Positions 45,017-56,503 are shown, counted from the first letter of the stretch. The stretch is DNA of 64,000 nucleotides from Calonectria ilicicola (GCA_020809705.1 CP085829.1:310001-374000), one strand, 5' to 3'. Notes: generated from the sequence alone by a model not told the origin. Translations and numbers: made by a program.

Positions 45017-47533
45017 TTATTTTAAACACGCAAAACAATCCAATAACTGTTTAACTCTGCTGGCATGCCATCTGTTTCGCGTTGCTGCCTCAATAATATC
45101 TCCCGTTATTTTCAACCTATTGCCACGCTTCTCAAGCAATAGTAAGAGCGTTTCCTCGGCATTGAACCCTTCGTTTCCGATGGCATATTTGATAATATCG
45201 TCCGTTATCCTCAGCTCACTTCCCGCTTTATTAAACAAAATTTGCAAAATTGTGGTTGAGTATTTCCCGTGTCTGGTCGCCGCCTTCACCATATTCTCGG
45301 TTACCTTGAATTCACTGCCCCGTTCATTAACAAACATCTCGAGCATATCCAGACCTCTCCGACCATTATAGGTATTATAGGGATATCCTGGGTCCATAAC
45401 TAAAGCCTCTTCAACAACATGTTCCGTTATCTTGATTTTGTGACCCCGTTCATCAATGAACAGTCTGACCACACTTTGCGTATCACCATTTCGGCTTCTA
45501 ACTGCAGCGACCATCGTCTCTTCTTTTATCTTAAACTCATGACCGCGCTCGCCCAGAAGCAGCTTGATCAGCCCTAAACGTTCACGGCATTCGGTTCCAG
45601 CTGCAGCCGTTATGATATCCTCTGTTATCCTGAAGTCATGGCCTCTCTTATCAAGTAGCAGCTTAGTTAGCTCCAATCCCCTACCTGATATATTCCTAAC
45701 AGCAGCAGCCATAACGCGCTCTGTTATCTTGAATTCATGGCCTCTTTCATTAAGCAAGATGTCGAATATTTCCAAAACATGGGACTTCGCCCCAGCTGCA
45801 GCAGATACAATATGTTCTGTTATCTTGAATTGATATCCTCGTTCATTGAGCAAGATTCTGAACATTTGCAAAGAGAGATGCAGGTTTCCGGCTGCAGCCA
45901 CCATTATATCCTCTCTTATCTTGAATTCATGACCAGATTCATCCAGTAGCAGCTTGACTAGCTCTGATCCTTCATGATGTGAATTTCTAACTGCAGCAAC
46001 CATAACATGTTTCGTTATCTTGACTTCATCACCTATTTTATCGCGTAAGAGCCTATATACTTCCAAAACTTTACTTTTAGTTCCGACGGCAGCCGTCATG
46101 ATATTCTCTGTTATCTTGAATTCATAACCACGTTCATCAAGTAGGAGCTTGAGTAGTTTCGGGGCATGAAGGTCGTTTCCAGCTGCAGCCACAACGACAT
46201 CCTCGGTTATCTTAAATTCATACCCTCTCTCATCAAATAAGAGTCGGGCCACTTCCAAAGTATCCCCTTCATTTTGCATCAAACTCTTAAGAATTTCCTC
46301 CGTTATTTCGAATTCGTTTCCTCGTTCATTCAGCAATAACTTCATCATTTGTTGAACAAATACTTCGTTGCCCGCAGCTGTATTGACGATATCCTCTGTA
46401 ATCTTAAACCTATCGCCTCCACGAGAAAGCAACGGCTCCAGTATCTCAATTCCATTCTTTGTATTTTGCGCAACTCCATTTAGAAACTTCTGTCTGAGTT
46501 CAACCTTATCGTCAAAATATTCAAGTAACAAGTCGAAGGACGGGAGTTCATGTTTCTTATGGAATTCCAGAACCTTGGATCGAATAGATGTGCCAATCTG
46601 CTCGAAAAGGAAAGCAGTGACTACATATCCGCCAACAGCAAGGCTTTTTATCACGTCCTCCGTGACCGAAATACGTTTTCTGTTGAAGCCTTCATATATC
46701 TTGAGGTCTTTTTCTGGCATAACTTCCGCTGTTGTATCAAGGGAGTAAGGCGACTGGTGGAAGACAAAAACGACTGCTCTTCTTTGTCTTGCTTGGGATG
46801 TGTCAACCATGGTCCTCTTATTCAAAAATTTCAGTATGTATTTCACACTATCCCATTTCATCTCATTCACAGCCCATAACCATGACGGGACACCATTGAT
46901 TGGGATGTGAATGTCGGCTTTGTTTTTTAAAAGCACTTCGGCGGTCTCCTCTTGTCTGTTCAATAGCGCAGCCATTAAAGGACTTAAACCACCCGCATCA
47001 ACATCGTTGATTTTGACATTTTGCTGCAAGAGCCATTCAACTGCATGGACATGTCCTGACTTTGCTGCCCAGTGCAATGGTGATTGTCTGGACCTATCCC
47101 AGCTGGATAAGGTGACACTGGTTTCACACACCAGTGCATTCATCACATCAACCCATCCACCGGCTGCGGCATATGAGAAAGGCGAGCGACCGTCAATGTC
47201 CTGTGTCACGGGAAGTGCTCGAGATCCTATTAGAACCCTGATGATATCCGTGTGCCCATACTCTGCAGCATAGCTCAGTGGAGTCCGTTTCCAATCGTCT
47301 TCCGAGTCAACGACAGTGCCGATCTCTAAAATTGCTTTAACTACCTCAACCCAACCTTGCTGAGCCGCCCAAGAAAGGACGGTGCGGCCACGAGAATCAG
47401 GGGTCAAAACATCCAGAGAATGGCTGATCAGCCAGAGGCTATCTACTCGGTTCTTTTCGGATATTGCTTTAAATATGTCTTGGGTTGTAGGTTTGAAATC
47501 ATGGCGCATGAGCTCAGTATAGCGGCAGTTCAA
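45017..47533 (-). CDS. Ankyrin plus ITE-repeat region of a large STAND-like membrane-anchored protein
   Basis: An open frame of ~838 codons; its first in-frame ATG is near 47510, but the frame is coding upstream of that (INNFLEDSEDIISLN). It starts with five to six ankyrin repeats (GRTVLSWAAQQGWVEVVKAI, RTPLSYAAEYGHTDIIRVL, SPLHWAAKSGHVHAVEWL). It continues with 15 degenerate repeats of about 35-45 residues around a core like ERGxEFKITExVxxAAAGN, a unit seen C-terminal to ankyrins in fungal NLR-related proteins. The preceding gene (47590-50253) ends only ~55 bp away in another frame on the same strand. Related proteins carry both parts in one chain, so this is probably the C-terminal half of that gene, separated by a one-base deletion at about 47590-47600. 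Function unknown. Confidence 0.75.
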   Translation of the reverse strand: MNCRYTELMRHDFKPTTQDIFKAISEKNRVDSLWLISHSLDVLTPDSRGRTVLSWAAQQGWVEVVKAILEIGTVVDSEDDWKRTPLSYAAEYGHTDIIRVLIGSRALPVTQDIDGRSPFSYAAAGGWVDVMNALVCETSVTLSSWDRSRQSPLHWAAKSGHVHAVEWLLQQNVKINDVDAGGLSPLMAALLNRQEETAEVLLKNKADIHIPINGVPSWLWAVNEMKWDSVKYILKFLNKRTMVDTSQARQRRAVVFVFHQSPYSLDTTAEVMPEKDLKIYEGFNRKRISVTEDVIKSLAVGGYVVTAFLFEQIGTSIRSKVLEFHKKHELPSFDLLLEYFDDKVELRQKFLNGVAQNTKNGIEILEPLLSRGGDRFKITEDIVNTAAGNEVFVQQMMKLLLNERGNEFEITEEILKSLMQNEGDTLEVARLLFDERGYEFKITEDVVVAAAGNDLHAPKLLKLLLDERGYEFKITENIMTAAVGTKSKVLEVYRLLRDKIGDEVKITKHVMVAAVRNSHHEGSELVKLLLDESGHEFKIREDIMVAAAGNLHLSLQMFRILLNERGYQFKITEHIVSAAAGAKSHVLEIFDILLNERGHEFKITERVMAAAVRNISGRGLELTKLLLDKRGHDFRITEDIITAAAGTECRERLGLIKLLLGERGHEFKIKEETMVAAVRSRNGDTQSVVRLFIDERGHKIKITEHVVEEALVMDPGYPYNTYNGRRGLDMLEMFVNERGSEFKVTENMVKAATRHGKYSTTILQILFNKAGSELRITDDIIKYAIGNEGFNAEETLLLLLEKRGNRLKITGDIIEAATRNRWHASRVKQLLDCFACLK
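45050..46700 (-). repeat. 15 in-frame degenerate tandem repeats (ITE repeats)
   Basis: On the plus strand the recurring DNA core is TCTGTTATCTTGAATTCAT followed by a CCnCGTTCATnnAG-like block, spaced about 110-135 bases. At protein level it is LLLxERGxEFKITExxxxAA. The eight copies between 45500 and 46300 are the most alike, as expected from recent unequal exchange or slippage. Confidence 0.7.
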
Positions 47534-47589
47534 TGAAATGATGTCTTCCGAATCCTCAAGAAAGTTATTTATCCAATGTATACCATTTT

Positions 47590-50253
47590 TTATAAAGTCA
47601 AGTCAGTTGGTAGGCTAGCTTTAGAGAAGCGAGCATACCTGTAGAGTTCGTATAACTCTAAAAACGTCGATGGTATTCTGTCAGAACTCGACGTGCCCAA
47701 ATCATCCCTTGTTGCTTTCGCTATTTGCAGCGCCCATTTAAGAATGTCCTCAGCCCTCTGGAACTCTTCTTTTTTCCTGAGCTCTTCAGCATGTGCATGC
47801 GCGACCGGAAGCACGTCTGTAGCAACCGGTAACTTTGACTGGTAACGCAAGGCTGGAATGATAATTTCATGCGCATCTCGAGAAGAGCCTAGCCCACTCT
47901 CCCGAAAGGATTTGACAAGGCTGGATAAAACTTGATTGGTTAGATAAAGCCCTCGGCTTCCTTTGTGTAGTTCCGTAGTTCCTCCTATGGAATGAAAAGC
48001 CACCATAATTGTGCAAAAGAATGATTGGTAAATCTCATGTGCGCATGAGATGGCTAGGGATTTGTCGGTGGTCTCGGTGACCAACGCAACCATTTCATTG
48101 GCCGGTATGTCTGCAGATTGCCAGCCAAAGAATCTTAGTGGAGATGGACTTTGATATGGGGTTGCTTTATGGGTTAGACTTTTCCTATCAGTCTTCCATA
48201 AAAAGCCCGGATGTCTCTCGGCTATTACTGGTACTTCACCCCACCTCTGAACAGAGCCTGCCATAGGAGATTCTCCAGCCCAGAAGTTTATTTCAGTCTG
48301 CCCATTTTGAATGTCGTTTAGATCCTTTCCAGCAACTAGAATCCTATAGCCTAGCCCCTCGATACTCGTCGAAGCTTTGGACGCTTCATTATCGTAAATA
48401 TTCATGAGTGCCTCCGATGCCATTGACCAAGTCCAGAGGCCGAGCACGGCTTCCAGATGCTGCTGCTTTATCTGAAATACTGGAGGAGTAGTATTATTTT
48501 CTGTTGGGAGCTTGATAAGTGCAAGCTGAACCCGAAATGACCTTTCAGAACTACATTTAGAAGTGTCAGACCTGGTCCCCTGGCTCTGTTGCAATGTGTT
48601 TATCATCCAAGGAATCGGATCCTCCCAGCCAGGCTTCATATTTGCATGATTGATTAGAATAGTTGCAGCAGACTCGATTGCATTCTTTAGTTGTCGGGCG
48701 TGCTGCCTTACATGCACAAGTGGCTCTTCCCATCTGCGTGACAACTTTGACTTATTTCGCGTTGGCTGGCTCGTCATTTCCGCAAGTCGACAGCGGTAGT
48801 AAAACGTCTTTATGGCCAATGGTATCTCTGCATTGTTGGTGGAAGTGTTTTCTAGACCACAGCAGGTCTCTTTTAATGGTTTGTCTTTGTTGAAATCTTG
48901 CTGGTTGTCGTGTCTGTTGTCCTCCTGGGGCCCAATTACGGACCAGAATCCCATTGTTCCATCCCGAGGCTCACAGCTAAGCTGTAACGCAAGCCAGTCT
49001 AATTCGAAACCTTCGACGTCATTGGGAAAACCTTGAAAGATATTATCCTCTTCTCTCAGACGTCTTGTCCTTAACCCTGCGCGTATGCCGCTCATCAATA
49101 GAATAACGCCGAGTTGAAGAAGGGATACAGCCGAATGCATGGCTCTCAAACCGACGAACTGCAGAATAAATCCAGACATGGTAACACCTATAGCAAACCA
49201 AATTCCTTTCGGTCCCGTATCGCCCCGAGGACTCTTCCAAGATGTTGTGTACTCTTCTAATGGGTTACCCGAATCTGAAAATGCGAAAGAGTCGAATGTC
49301 TGATCTCCGATTATTTGATTTCCTGGCTGGACGACATAAAGCGTTGAGCGGGTTGTATCCTTTCCTGTTGGTCGGCGCCAAAATCGCTCTTTGGTACTAG
49401 TTTCTACTAGAAAAGCACAGTAGAACATGCCACTACAAAGAAGAAGGGTCCCAATGGACATTAAAGGGAATGACCATGAGGGTGGTGGCTGATCGTCCTT
49501 TTTCCAAGCCAACAAGTAGGTCACAACTGCACCAAAGACAACCACTGATGATTGTGCAAGAAATCCAATAACTGCAGCGAACCAAGTGACAAACATGTAG
49601 CGTCTGCGCATGCCTATATTGAACGATAGGTTGGGATTTGGGGCAAAGCAAGTTTTATTACGAGACTGCTGATACTCGGAATCTGCCTGCATATTGTTGC
49701 CGACCTCTTTCCACTCCGGTTTCCAATGGCCGTTTTCGCTTGCGCGTTGCTGACTCCGATTCTGTTCATATTCAACGTATTCTTGAAATGTATAAATTCC
49801 ATACTTGGGTGACTCTGAGGTGGTTCCCTCGCCGCTAAAATCCGCTAGGTGTGGATTGTGTACAATTTCGAGAATTTTTGGGCGGCCAAAAACGCGGACA
49901 ATGGCACCGTTGTGATAGAGTTCGCAAACATCACGGCTTGTGGAAGAACATAACTCTGCCTCAGCTATGCCTCCGCCCTCTTGTGCTCGGCCAATAAAAG
50001 CACGCAATGATGGACCACCGCACACACGAATGGCAGACACAAGCGCTGTCAAGATTCCCATGGGTGCCATTGCGAAAATGAAGCTATCCCAGTTAGATTT
50101 CGATTCACTGAGAAATTGCTTCGTTACCTGCTCGCCGAATAACGCAAGCAGTGGCGCAAGATCAGTGGCCAGGTTGTTGGTAAAATCATCCCAGCCGTCA
50201 GCCTTGGCGGCCCCCACAAAGAGGGCTAGAACGAGGAGGCGAAAATGGATCAT
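47590..50253 (-). CDS. Membrane-anchored N-terminal part of a fungal ankyrin protein
   Basis: 887 codons from the ATG at 50253. A signal-like start (MIHFRLLVLALFVGAAKA) is followed by DDFTNNLATDLAPLLALFGE and KQFLSESKSNWDSFIFAMAP, then APMGILTALVSAIRVCG. This opening, with AFIGRAQEGGGIAEAELCSS and TSRDVCELYHNGAIVRVFGR, is highly conserved in a large fungal family of unknown function. Four to five membrane segments follow (MFVTWFAAVIGFLAQSSVVV, FPLMSIGTLLLCSGMFYCAF, GIWFAIGVTMSGFILQFVGL). The soluble C-terminal part includes AEELRKKEEFQRAEDILKWA and LELYELYRYARF. Reading ends at 47590, but a continuation in another frame leads directly into the ankyrin region, so the gene appears split by a single-base deletion. 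It may act as a membrane-tethered sensor; that is inference. Confidence 0.82.
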   Translation of the reverse strand: MIHFRLLVLALFVGAAKADGWDDFTNNLATDLAPLLALFGEQVTKQFLSESKSNWDSFIFAMAPMGILTALVSAIRVCGGPSLRAFIGRAQEGGGIAEAELCSSTSRDVCELYHNGAIVRVFGRPKILEIVHNPHLADFSGEGTTSESPKYGIYTFQEYVEYEQNRSQQRASENGHWKPEWKEVGNNMQADSEYQQSRNKTCFAPNPNLSFNIGMRRRYMFVTWFAAVIGFLAQSSVVVFGAVVTYLLAWKKDDQPPPSWSFPLMSIGTLLLCSGMFYCAFLVETSTKERFWRRPTGKDTTRSTLYVVQPGNQIIGDQTFDSFAFSDSGNPLEEYTTSWKSPRGDTGPKGIWFAIGVTMSGFILQFVGLRAMHSAVSLLQLGVILLMSGIRAGLRTRRLREEDNIFQGFPNDVEGFELDWLALQLSCEPRDGTMGFWSVIGPQEDNRHDNQQDFNKDKPLKETCCGLENTSTNNAEIPLAIKTFYYRCRLAEMTSQPTRNKSKLSRRWEEPLVHVRQHARQLKNAIESAATILINHANMKPGWEDPIPWMINTLQQSQGTRSDTSKCSSERSFRVQLALIKLPTENNTTPPVFQIKQQHLEAVLGLWTWSMASEALMNIYDNEASKASTSIEGLGYRILVAGKDLNDIQNGQTEINFWAGESPMAGSVQRWGEVPVIAERHPGFLWKTDRKSLTHKATPYQSPSPLRFFGWQSADIPANEMVALVTETTDKSLAISCAHEIYQSFFCTIMVAFHSIGGTTELHKGSRGLYLTNQVLSSLVKSFRESGLGSSRDAHEIIIPALRYQSKLPVATDVLPVAHAHAEELRKKEEFQRAEDILKWALQIAKATRDDLGTSSSDRIPSTFLELYELYRYARFSKASLPTDLTL

Positions 50254-50676
50254 GATTTGGAGTTGGCCGGTAATTTCTCAGCCACACCATTCATTAATTT
50301 AGGAGGATGTCACGTTTTTGGGAGGTGAGGGAGGAGATGGAAAATTTGAGGGGCATCTGGTCGTTAGTTGACCTCAAATCGACGGTAGCCGCCGAGGCAT
50401 CAAGAATGGACCACTCACCTCCCAGGGTGTGGAACCACACTTTCAGTAGTCTGTAGTTATGCAGCCCCATTTCTATGCATTACATATGCATAGTACAATA
50501 TTCTGATCAATGTACACAAAGAAACCAATTTATTAATCAAGGGCAGGTGAAGAGACGATAACGATACTGATATTATGCTGGCTTTGAGTGGGATAACTGA
50601 CAGAACACATGCACAAAGTTCCACCTTTTCCTCTTTTCCGACGACCAAAAGACGCAAGTGGCACCCGCTTTTTCAT
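50254..50676. other. Intergenic, no gene seen
   Basis: Promoter of the membrane-anchored ankyrin gene and 3' flank of the Ser/Thr-rich secreted gene. Confidence 0.45.
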
Positions 50677-51644
50677 TCAAAGTCCCTCTACTGGGGGCGC
50701 CACCACAAATTCATGTAAATTTTGAGTTAGGCCCTGGGACAAGTACAATGTAGTTCCCGCCGGTGTTGTAGTGTAAAATGTGGTGAAAGCGGGACCGAAA
50801 CGCTGGCAGCCACTTTGACAATTACCACCTGGGGCGCTACACGAAATCTTACGATCCAGTGTCTGCACGCAAGTAACGTAGACCGTAGCGGTATTTTGTG
50901 AGGTGGGTACTACATCAGGGCAGAGGCTGACGGCAGCATAGGTCGAGAAAGCCCCAAAGCTCACACAAACATATCTGCCACCAACCACACGAAGGCGATT
51001 TGTCCCATCTTCAATTGTGAAGGTGCTGCCGTCTGATTCCGACTGAAGTGACAGCCTTTCGTTTTGATTGGCGGGAGCTACGACATTCCGCCCATCCTCG
51101 GACGAAATTGAAAAGGTTTCCAGTAGGGTGGGAGATGGTGCAGCGGATGAAGATGTATCGACTGCGGAAGTCTCGATTGTAGAGGTGGTGATTGGTTCAG
51201 TCGTGGCAAGCTCGGTAGGGAAAGATGTGGTAGTGACAACTTCGGCCGTCGTAGTCTCAACATTCAGGATTTCGGAGGTAGATGTGGCTGACGTGTCGAG
51301 GGCCACAGACTCGCTGGTTGTGACGGAAGTCGAAGTTTCGGTAGGCAACGTTTCTGTGGTCGATGACTCAGTGTCGACTGAGGCCTCAATGGTTGAGGTT
51401 ACGGCAGTTGTGACGTCGGTTGAGAGGCTGGTTTCAGTACGGCTTGCAGGAAGTCCCGATATCTCAGTTGATGAAGTGCTCGCATCCGAGGTAGTATGAG
51501 TGCCTAATGTCATTGTTAGTACATTATAGTTCCCAAATGAGGTTCAAGCATACTTGAGGACGAAAGCCGACAAAGCGCTGCGCCATTAGCAGTCTGGACT
51601 CTGACAAGGCCCAGAGCCAACGAGATCAAGATGTGAGGTTGCAT
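50677..51644 (-). CDS. Secreted Ser/Thr-rich cell-surface protein
   Basis: Exons 51644-51554 and 51503-50677 (GTATGC..TAG, 50 nt) give 305 residues. Signal peptide MQPHILISLALGLVRVQTANG. Residues ~30-170 are a heavily O-glycosylatable stalk (SSTTETLPTETSTSVTTSES). A C-terminal domain of ~130 residues has six to seven cysteines (GGRYVCVSFGAFS, VSLCPDV, VYVTCVQ, ISCSAPGGNCQSGCQRFGP). No GPI signal is seen. The architecture fits a wall or secreted mucin-like protein; family and ligand are unknown. Confidence 0.83.
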
Positions 51645-52129
51645 CTTCAAGCAACCAAAAGGATGGCTGCAAGGTTATAATTTTGCAAAAATCAATAAAG
51701 AGTTCGACACAAAATATATTCAATTTAGCCGTTACTACTGTGCCTTAAATACCAATTGACTTTGTGGTTTGCCAAGACAAGAGCTGAGGCGGTGGAAATG
51801 AAACTAGGATCAAGACCCGCTACATAATTATAGCGTATTTATGGTTGAAAACAACATTACCGCATGGTTTTATCCGATTGGATTGCACCCGAGATCTTTG
51901 CGCGATTCAGGGGTCGAAGCGGGGCTGACTTGGCGCTATTGAAGCATTATTGAACGCCATCAAGAATAGGGTGGGAGGCAAGACTTGAACTTCGATTTGA
52001 TCAAGTGGATCGCAATAATCACGGAATAAACTTCGCCCCAGTTATTAATGCTAGTGTTAATGAAGAGGAGAGAATGATGGAAATATTGTACAGAATTTTC
52101 AACGACATCCCTTATCAGTCTAACTGAAC
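51645..52129. other. Intergenic, no gene seen
   Basis: Promoter of the secreted protein and 3' flank of the MFS gene. Confidence 0.45.
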
Positions 52130-53699
52130 TTAGACACTCATAGTCTTTTGAATTCTCATCCTTTGTAGCTTGTCCTTGGCAGCAAATATAAAACTTAGCA
52201 AAAGACCAACAGCAGCGAAACCAACACCCAGCCACAACGCGCCGCGATATCCGAAAAGCTCGTCGGATTTGGTATTCCCACCATGATTGATGTGTGTTTC
52301 TAGTGTGCCAGCAAAGCCAAGACCAAGAGAAGTGCTATAATTGACAATAGTCAAGACCAGACTCGCCCCCATCCCCTGGTACCGCTGTGGGACCGCGTTG
52401 GAAAAGATAATGCTTGCGGCGGGAAGGGATGTATCCATTGCCACAGGCATGATGACAGAAGTGAGGAAGAAGTGTGTCCAATACGTCGAATGCACTGGTC
52501 GAGTCGCTGCCAGTAGGACGGCAGCAAGACAGGCAACCAAGCTAACCACCATGATCCATGAGGCGTGAATCCTATCGAGTAACTTACCCACGGCCAATGC
52601 ACCAAGTAGCCCAGACGGAATGACTGGAGAAAACCAGGCTGCCATTTGAAGAGGAGTATTTCCGTCAAGCTTAACAGCGACTCTAAAGAGGTAGTATATC
52701 TGGGTTGTGTATTAGCATGGACGGACCTTGACCCCATCAGAGATCGAAACTGACCCAAATACCAAAGCAAGACCAAGCCGCAGCCGTGCAAGCAAAAACA
52801 AAGGCAATGTCCAAATTGAACACAGCTATAGGCAAAAGCGGCGACTTTGCCCAGTAGATTTCTATATAAAAGAAGGCCACGCAGAAGAGAACCCCAAGAA
52901 TGAGGCACACATAGACATAGGGCTGCTCCCATCCAGCAACAACGGCTTGATTCCATGCAAAATTGAATAGCACTAGCGCAGTAACACCTGTTAACCCGCC
53001 TGGAATATCCAAGTCTTGAACTATTTTTGCCATGGGTCGATCCTGTTGTGGTGGCGCTGGCATATTAGGGATAGCCCAGATTGCAAAGGCGTTAACTCCA
53101 CTCAGCGCAATCGCTTGGCTCCAGTAGATCCACGGCCACCACACGAGGGCAAATAGTCCTGCAAAGAGCATGCCCGTCATGAATCCAAATGCAGCTGATC
53201 CAGCAAACCATGCAAAAGCCATATTCTTGCGTGGTCCTGGTGAGTAAGACTTGCCCAGTATCGCCAAGCTATTGGGCATTATCAGCGCGGGGCCAATGCC
53301 CTGGAAGACACGAGCAAAAACAAACAGCACATGAGCCGAGTAGACAGCCAACCCTGCTATCAGCGACCAGAGTGAAAACCAGACCATGCCAATTAAAAAT
53401 AGTTTCTTATTCCCAAATTCGTCCCCTAACCTACCGCCGATGAGGATAAATGTTCCGATAGTCAAACTGTATCCTGCGATCAGCCACGATAGCTCACCTG
53501 GGTTGGTGATACCGAATGAGTCTCCGATGAGATCGACGATAGCCAGGGTATTTCCAAGAGCGATCTGATTAGCCATCATTGCGCTAGACATTGTTCCAAT
53601 TAAGAGAACATGGCGTGATACTGAGAGGGCATCTCCAGGGTAGGCTATGTCGCCAGTTGTAGCTGGCTCTGGACCGGATTCTCCGTCTAGTAATTTCAT
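52130..53699 (-). CDS. MFS drug:proton antiporter-type transporter
   Basis: Exons 53699-52755 and 52699-52130 (GTCAGT..CAG, 55 nt) give 504 residues with about 14 hydrophobic segments, as in the DHA2 group. Visible features: GELSWLIAGYSLTIGTFILI, GGRLGDEFGNKKLFLIG (motif A), ARVFQGIGPALIMPNSLAIL (motif C region), AWFAGSAAFGFMTGML, and in exon 2 YQGMGASLVLTIVNYSTSLG. The start at 53699 (MKLLDGESG) precedes a short cytosolic tail. DHA2-type proteins export drugs or metabolites from the cell. It lies 1 kb from the P450 gene on the same strand and may export that enzyme's product (inference). Confidence 0.9.
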
Positions 53700-54781
53700 A
53701 TCAGCACAGACCTGATCTCAGAATTTAAAAATAGAGTGCAGCTTTTACCGTCTCGTGCCAATGATGCCGTCCTGGATGGCGAGCCCTGGGTCACGGCCGA
53801 TTCAGTATGGTCCATCTGAGACTAGGACTTTGTGGTACGCAGAGGCATGGGATTTAAGGTTTACTGATAGGATACATTCATTATGGTAGGAATCTTATGG
53901 GAGTTTTATAAATACATCCAGCTCTCTGATTGGTCCTTGTTTGATATGAAGCATCTCCGAGGAGAGTGTGAATTTGTCAGCCATTGTTCAACTTCGGCAA
54001 GAATCTCGGTAGTCGATGTAGAAGAGTCTCACTACCGATTGAGAATCTGGCGCTAGGTAAAAAAGGGGATGTCTAGTTTTTTCTTCTGTCGACAATCATT
54101 ATTAATAAACAACCTCGGAAGTATGGAGGCAGATTCGCGGCACAGCACAGCCCAATGGTCGATACCGTATGCTTGCATTAGCTTGACCGACTTTTGAAAT
54201 AAGGAAATTCCACGTGTTAAAAACTTTTCAACCTTGGAGAGCCGGATGTGAAATTGCCGTATTTTTGCTGTAGGTGTGTGGCCCGGAAGTGAAAATATCC
54301 GGTCGCCGACCGTGCGTCGCACTTGACGGAGCGCCTCTGCTCCAACTCAACATTATCTCACCCTTCAATATAGCTAAAAACATTTATGTTGTTTATTTTA
54401 TGTCGCGGGTGTTTGGTGTTGTTCAGAACTATTCCAGAGATGAGAACTCATTTTTGTCCATGCTAACAAACATCCCATTCGTGCCTCAACTCCGTAGGGC
54501 TGACGACAGCTTGGGTGATGCAAGATAGCCATTTAGGCGCTGGAATACCACCTTGTGAACGGATAAGCAAGAATTACTCATAAAATTATTACTCTCAAGC
54601 AAAAAATTCACATGAAGACAAAAATGGCTTAGCAATTATGATACCAATCGATGAGATCATGAGATGACTCGATTCACGAAACTGACTTGACGCGCTAACC
54701 CCCGCATTTGTCCAATGACGCGTAAAATTAACAATACAAGAAAGAGGAAATAATAGCAGCGTCTATAACACGACTCAATCT
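53700..54781. other. Intergenic, no gene seen
   Basis: About 1.1 kb of promoter and 3' flank between the transporter and P450 genes. TTTATAAATA near 53907 could be a TATA element for the transporter. Confidence 0.4.
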
Positions 54782-56503
54782 TTAAGACTTTGGGATTTTT
54801 GGCCCTTGCTTCTCATCTCCGTCTGTTCTCTTACGAATGCGCACTTTGAAATCAACTGGCTTGACGAACCAGCGGTTACGCTTCTTCATCCCGTCCCCAT
54901 TTTCCAATATTTCTATGTCATAGTCCCTGACAATGACTGGAATCAATTTGTTGATTTCCAGCAGGGATATGTTCTTCCCGATACATGTTCTGGAGCCCAA
55001 GCCAAATGGCATGTAGCATTGGTTCATAAGCTTTTGCTTATCATCGCTTGCTTCAAGCCAACGCTCGGCTCGAAACGCGTCGGCATCAGCGCCAAAAATG
55101 TCCTTGTTTCGATGCATAACCCAGCTATTCACGCCTACGTTGGCCTGGACAAGACGAATATAAGTACTCATGGCGCCTCATTCATCAAGAAAACATGATG
55201 ACTTACCTTCGCAGGAAAGAATTGTCCAGAGATTACAGCTCCACCTTCGGGAACCACGCGAAAGAGAGGAAATCCGGTGCCAGGATGCATTCGAAGGGCC
55301 TCTTTCAAGACCGCCTGAAAGTAAGGTAATTGTTGAGTATCCTTGAATACTGGGGCATCACCAAGATTAGCCTCCTCAATCTCTCTACGGAGCCTTTTCA
55401 GCGTTGCGGGGCTCTTGTAGGTATTGTAAAGTATAGAGCTAAGTCCGATGGCTGTGGTATCACTTCCAGCGCCAATATTTGCCAGAACATGCGAGAACAC
55501 GTCCCAGTCTGTAAAATTGTCCGGGTTAGCGCGTCTCGCATGGGTAAGCTTCTGGAGCATGGAGGCGTGGGATTTGAGATCCATTGACTCAAGTGGCGTC
55601 TTTTCCAAATTAGCAGCTTTGACGTGTTTATTTGCAAATTCTAATACCGCCGCAGCTGGCAAAATTCCGAGAGCCTGGAATACCCTATTCAAGACGGGTT
55701 TGAACCACAGATATAAGCCAATGTAGCTAGACAGACTCGAACCGGCATCGAGATCACTAATGATGTTTTTGACGTCTTCAAACTCATTCAAAAATCCAAA
55801 TCGTTCGCCGAACTGCAGAACAAAAGATATTGGTTTAGCATTTGAATCCATTCTTCTACTGAATTTCCAATTACATACCGTAATCTCGCCAATCACATCG
55901 AAGGCGTAACACTGGCACCAGTGACCAAGGTCAATTGCGGAGCTGGATGAACTTGCATTTTCCAGATGTTTTCGCATTAGAGCAATGCAATTGTCGACAA
56001 AAGGTTCGTAAGCTGTTAATGTTGTCATTGAATACATGTTGGAGACCTTGCGGCGATCCGCCGCGTGCTTTTTAGGATTGCGCTCTGTGAAGACGCTCGT
56101 CTCGGCGGGATTTTCGCTCACATCCCACCCTGTGTACCACGATGATTTGATGTATTTACTACCAAGGCCGTAAATTGTTTTGATGCATTCTGGGTCACTT
56201 AAACTGTAATAATTGGGGGCGATTCGAACAATGGAGCCTGGGATGCTAAGATGTCAGTATCACATCTCCGCTCAATGTTTCCTGGATTGGCTCCCTCGTA
56301 CCTTTCTTGTTATGTAATTCGACATTTGTGAGGTGGAAGTCCCCGGTAAACATTTGACGCAAATACCACAAATGTGTAAGTCGAGAGAAAAGAGGTCCAG
56401 GGATTGCTCGGTCTTTCGAGGCTAAGCCCCGTAACAGTCGCACAACGTATGGAGTTATTAGGGCAAAAACCGCTGCAATAAATATGTTCGCAGTCAGATC
56501 CAT
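54782..56503 (-). CDS. Cytochrome P450 monooxygenase
   Basis: Exons 56503-56302, 56237-55879, 55812-55207 and 55144-54782 encode 509 residues. An N-terminal membrane anchor (ANIFIAAVFALITPYVVRLL) is followed by the hinge AIPGP. Then come KKGSIVRIAPNYYSLSDPE, AFDVIGEIT, the I-helix oxygen-activation motif ANIGAGSDTTA, K-helix KEALR (ExxR), and the haem loop FGLGSRTCIGKNIS with the axial Cys. The intron 55813-55878 is a multiple of three and does not break the open frame, but the family requires its removal (DVIGEIT joins FGERFGFL). Location: endoplasmic reticulum membrane, using a P450 reductase. The subfamily looks like the pisatin demethylase/benzoate-hydroxylase-related group of fungal P450s; the substrate is unknown. 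It is divergent from a Zn2Cys6 regulator. Confidence 0.93.
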
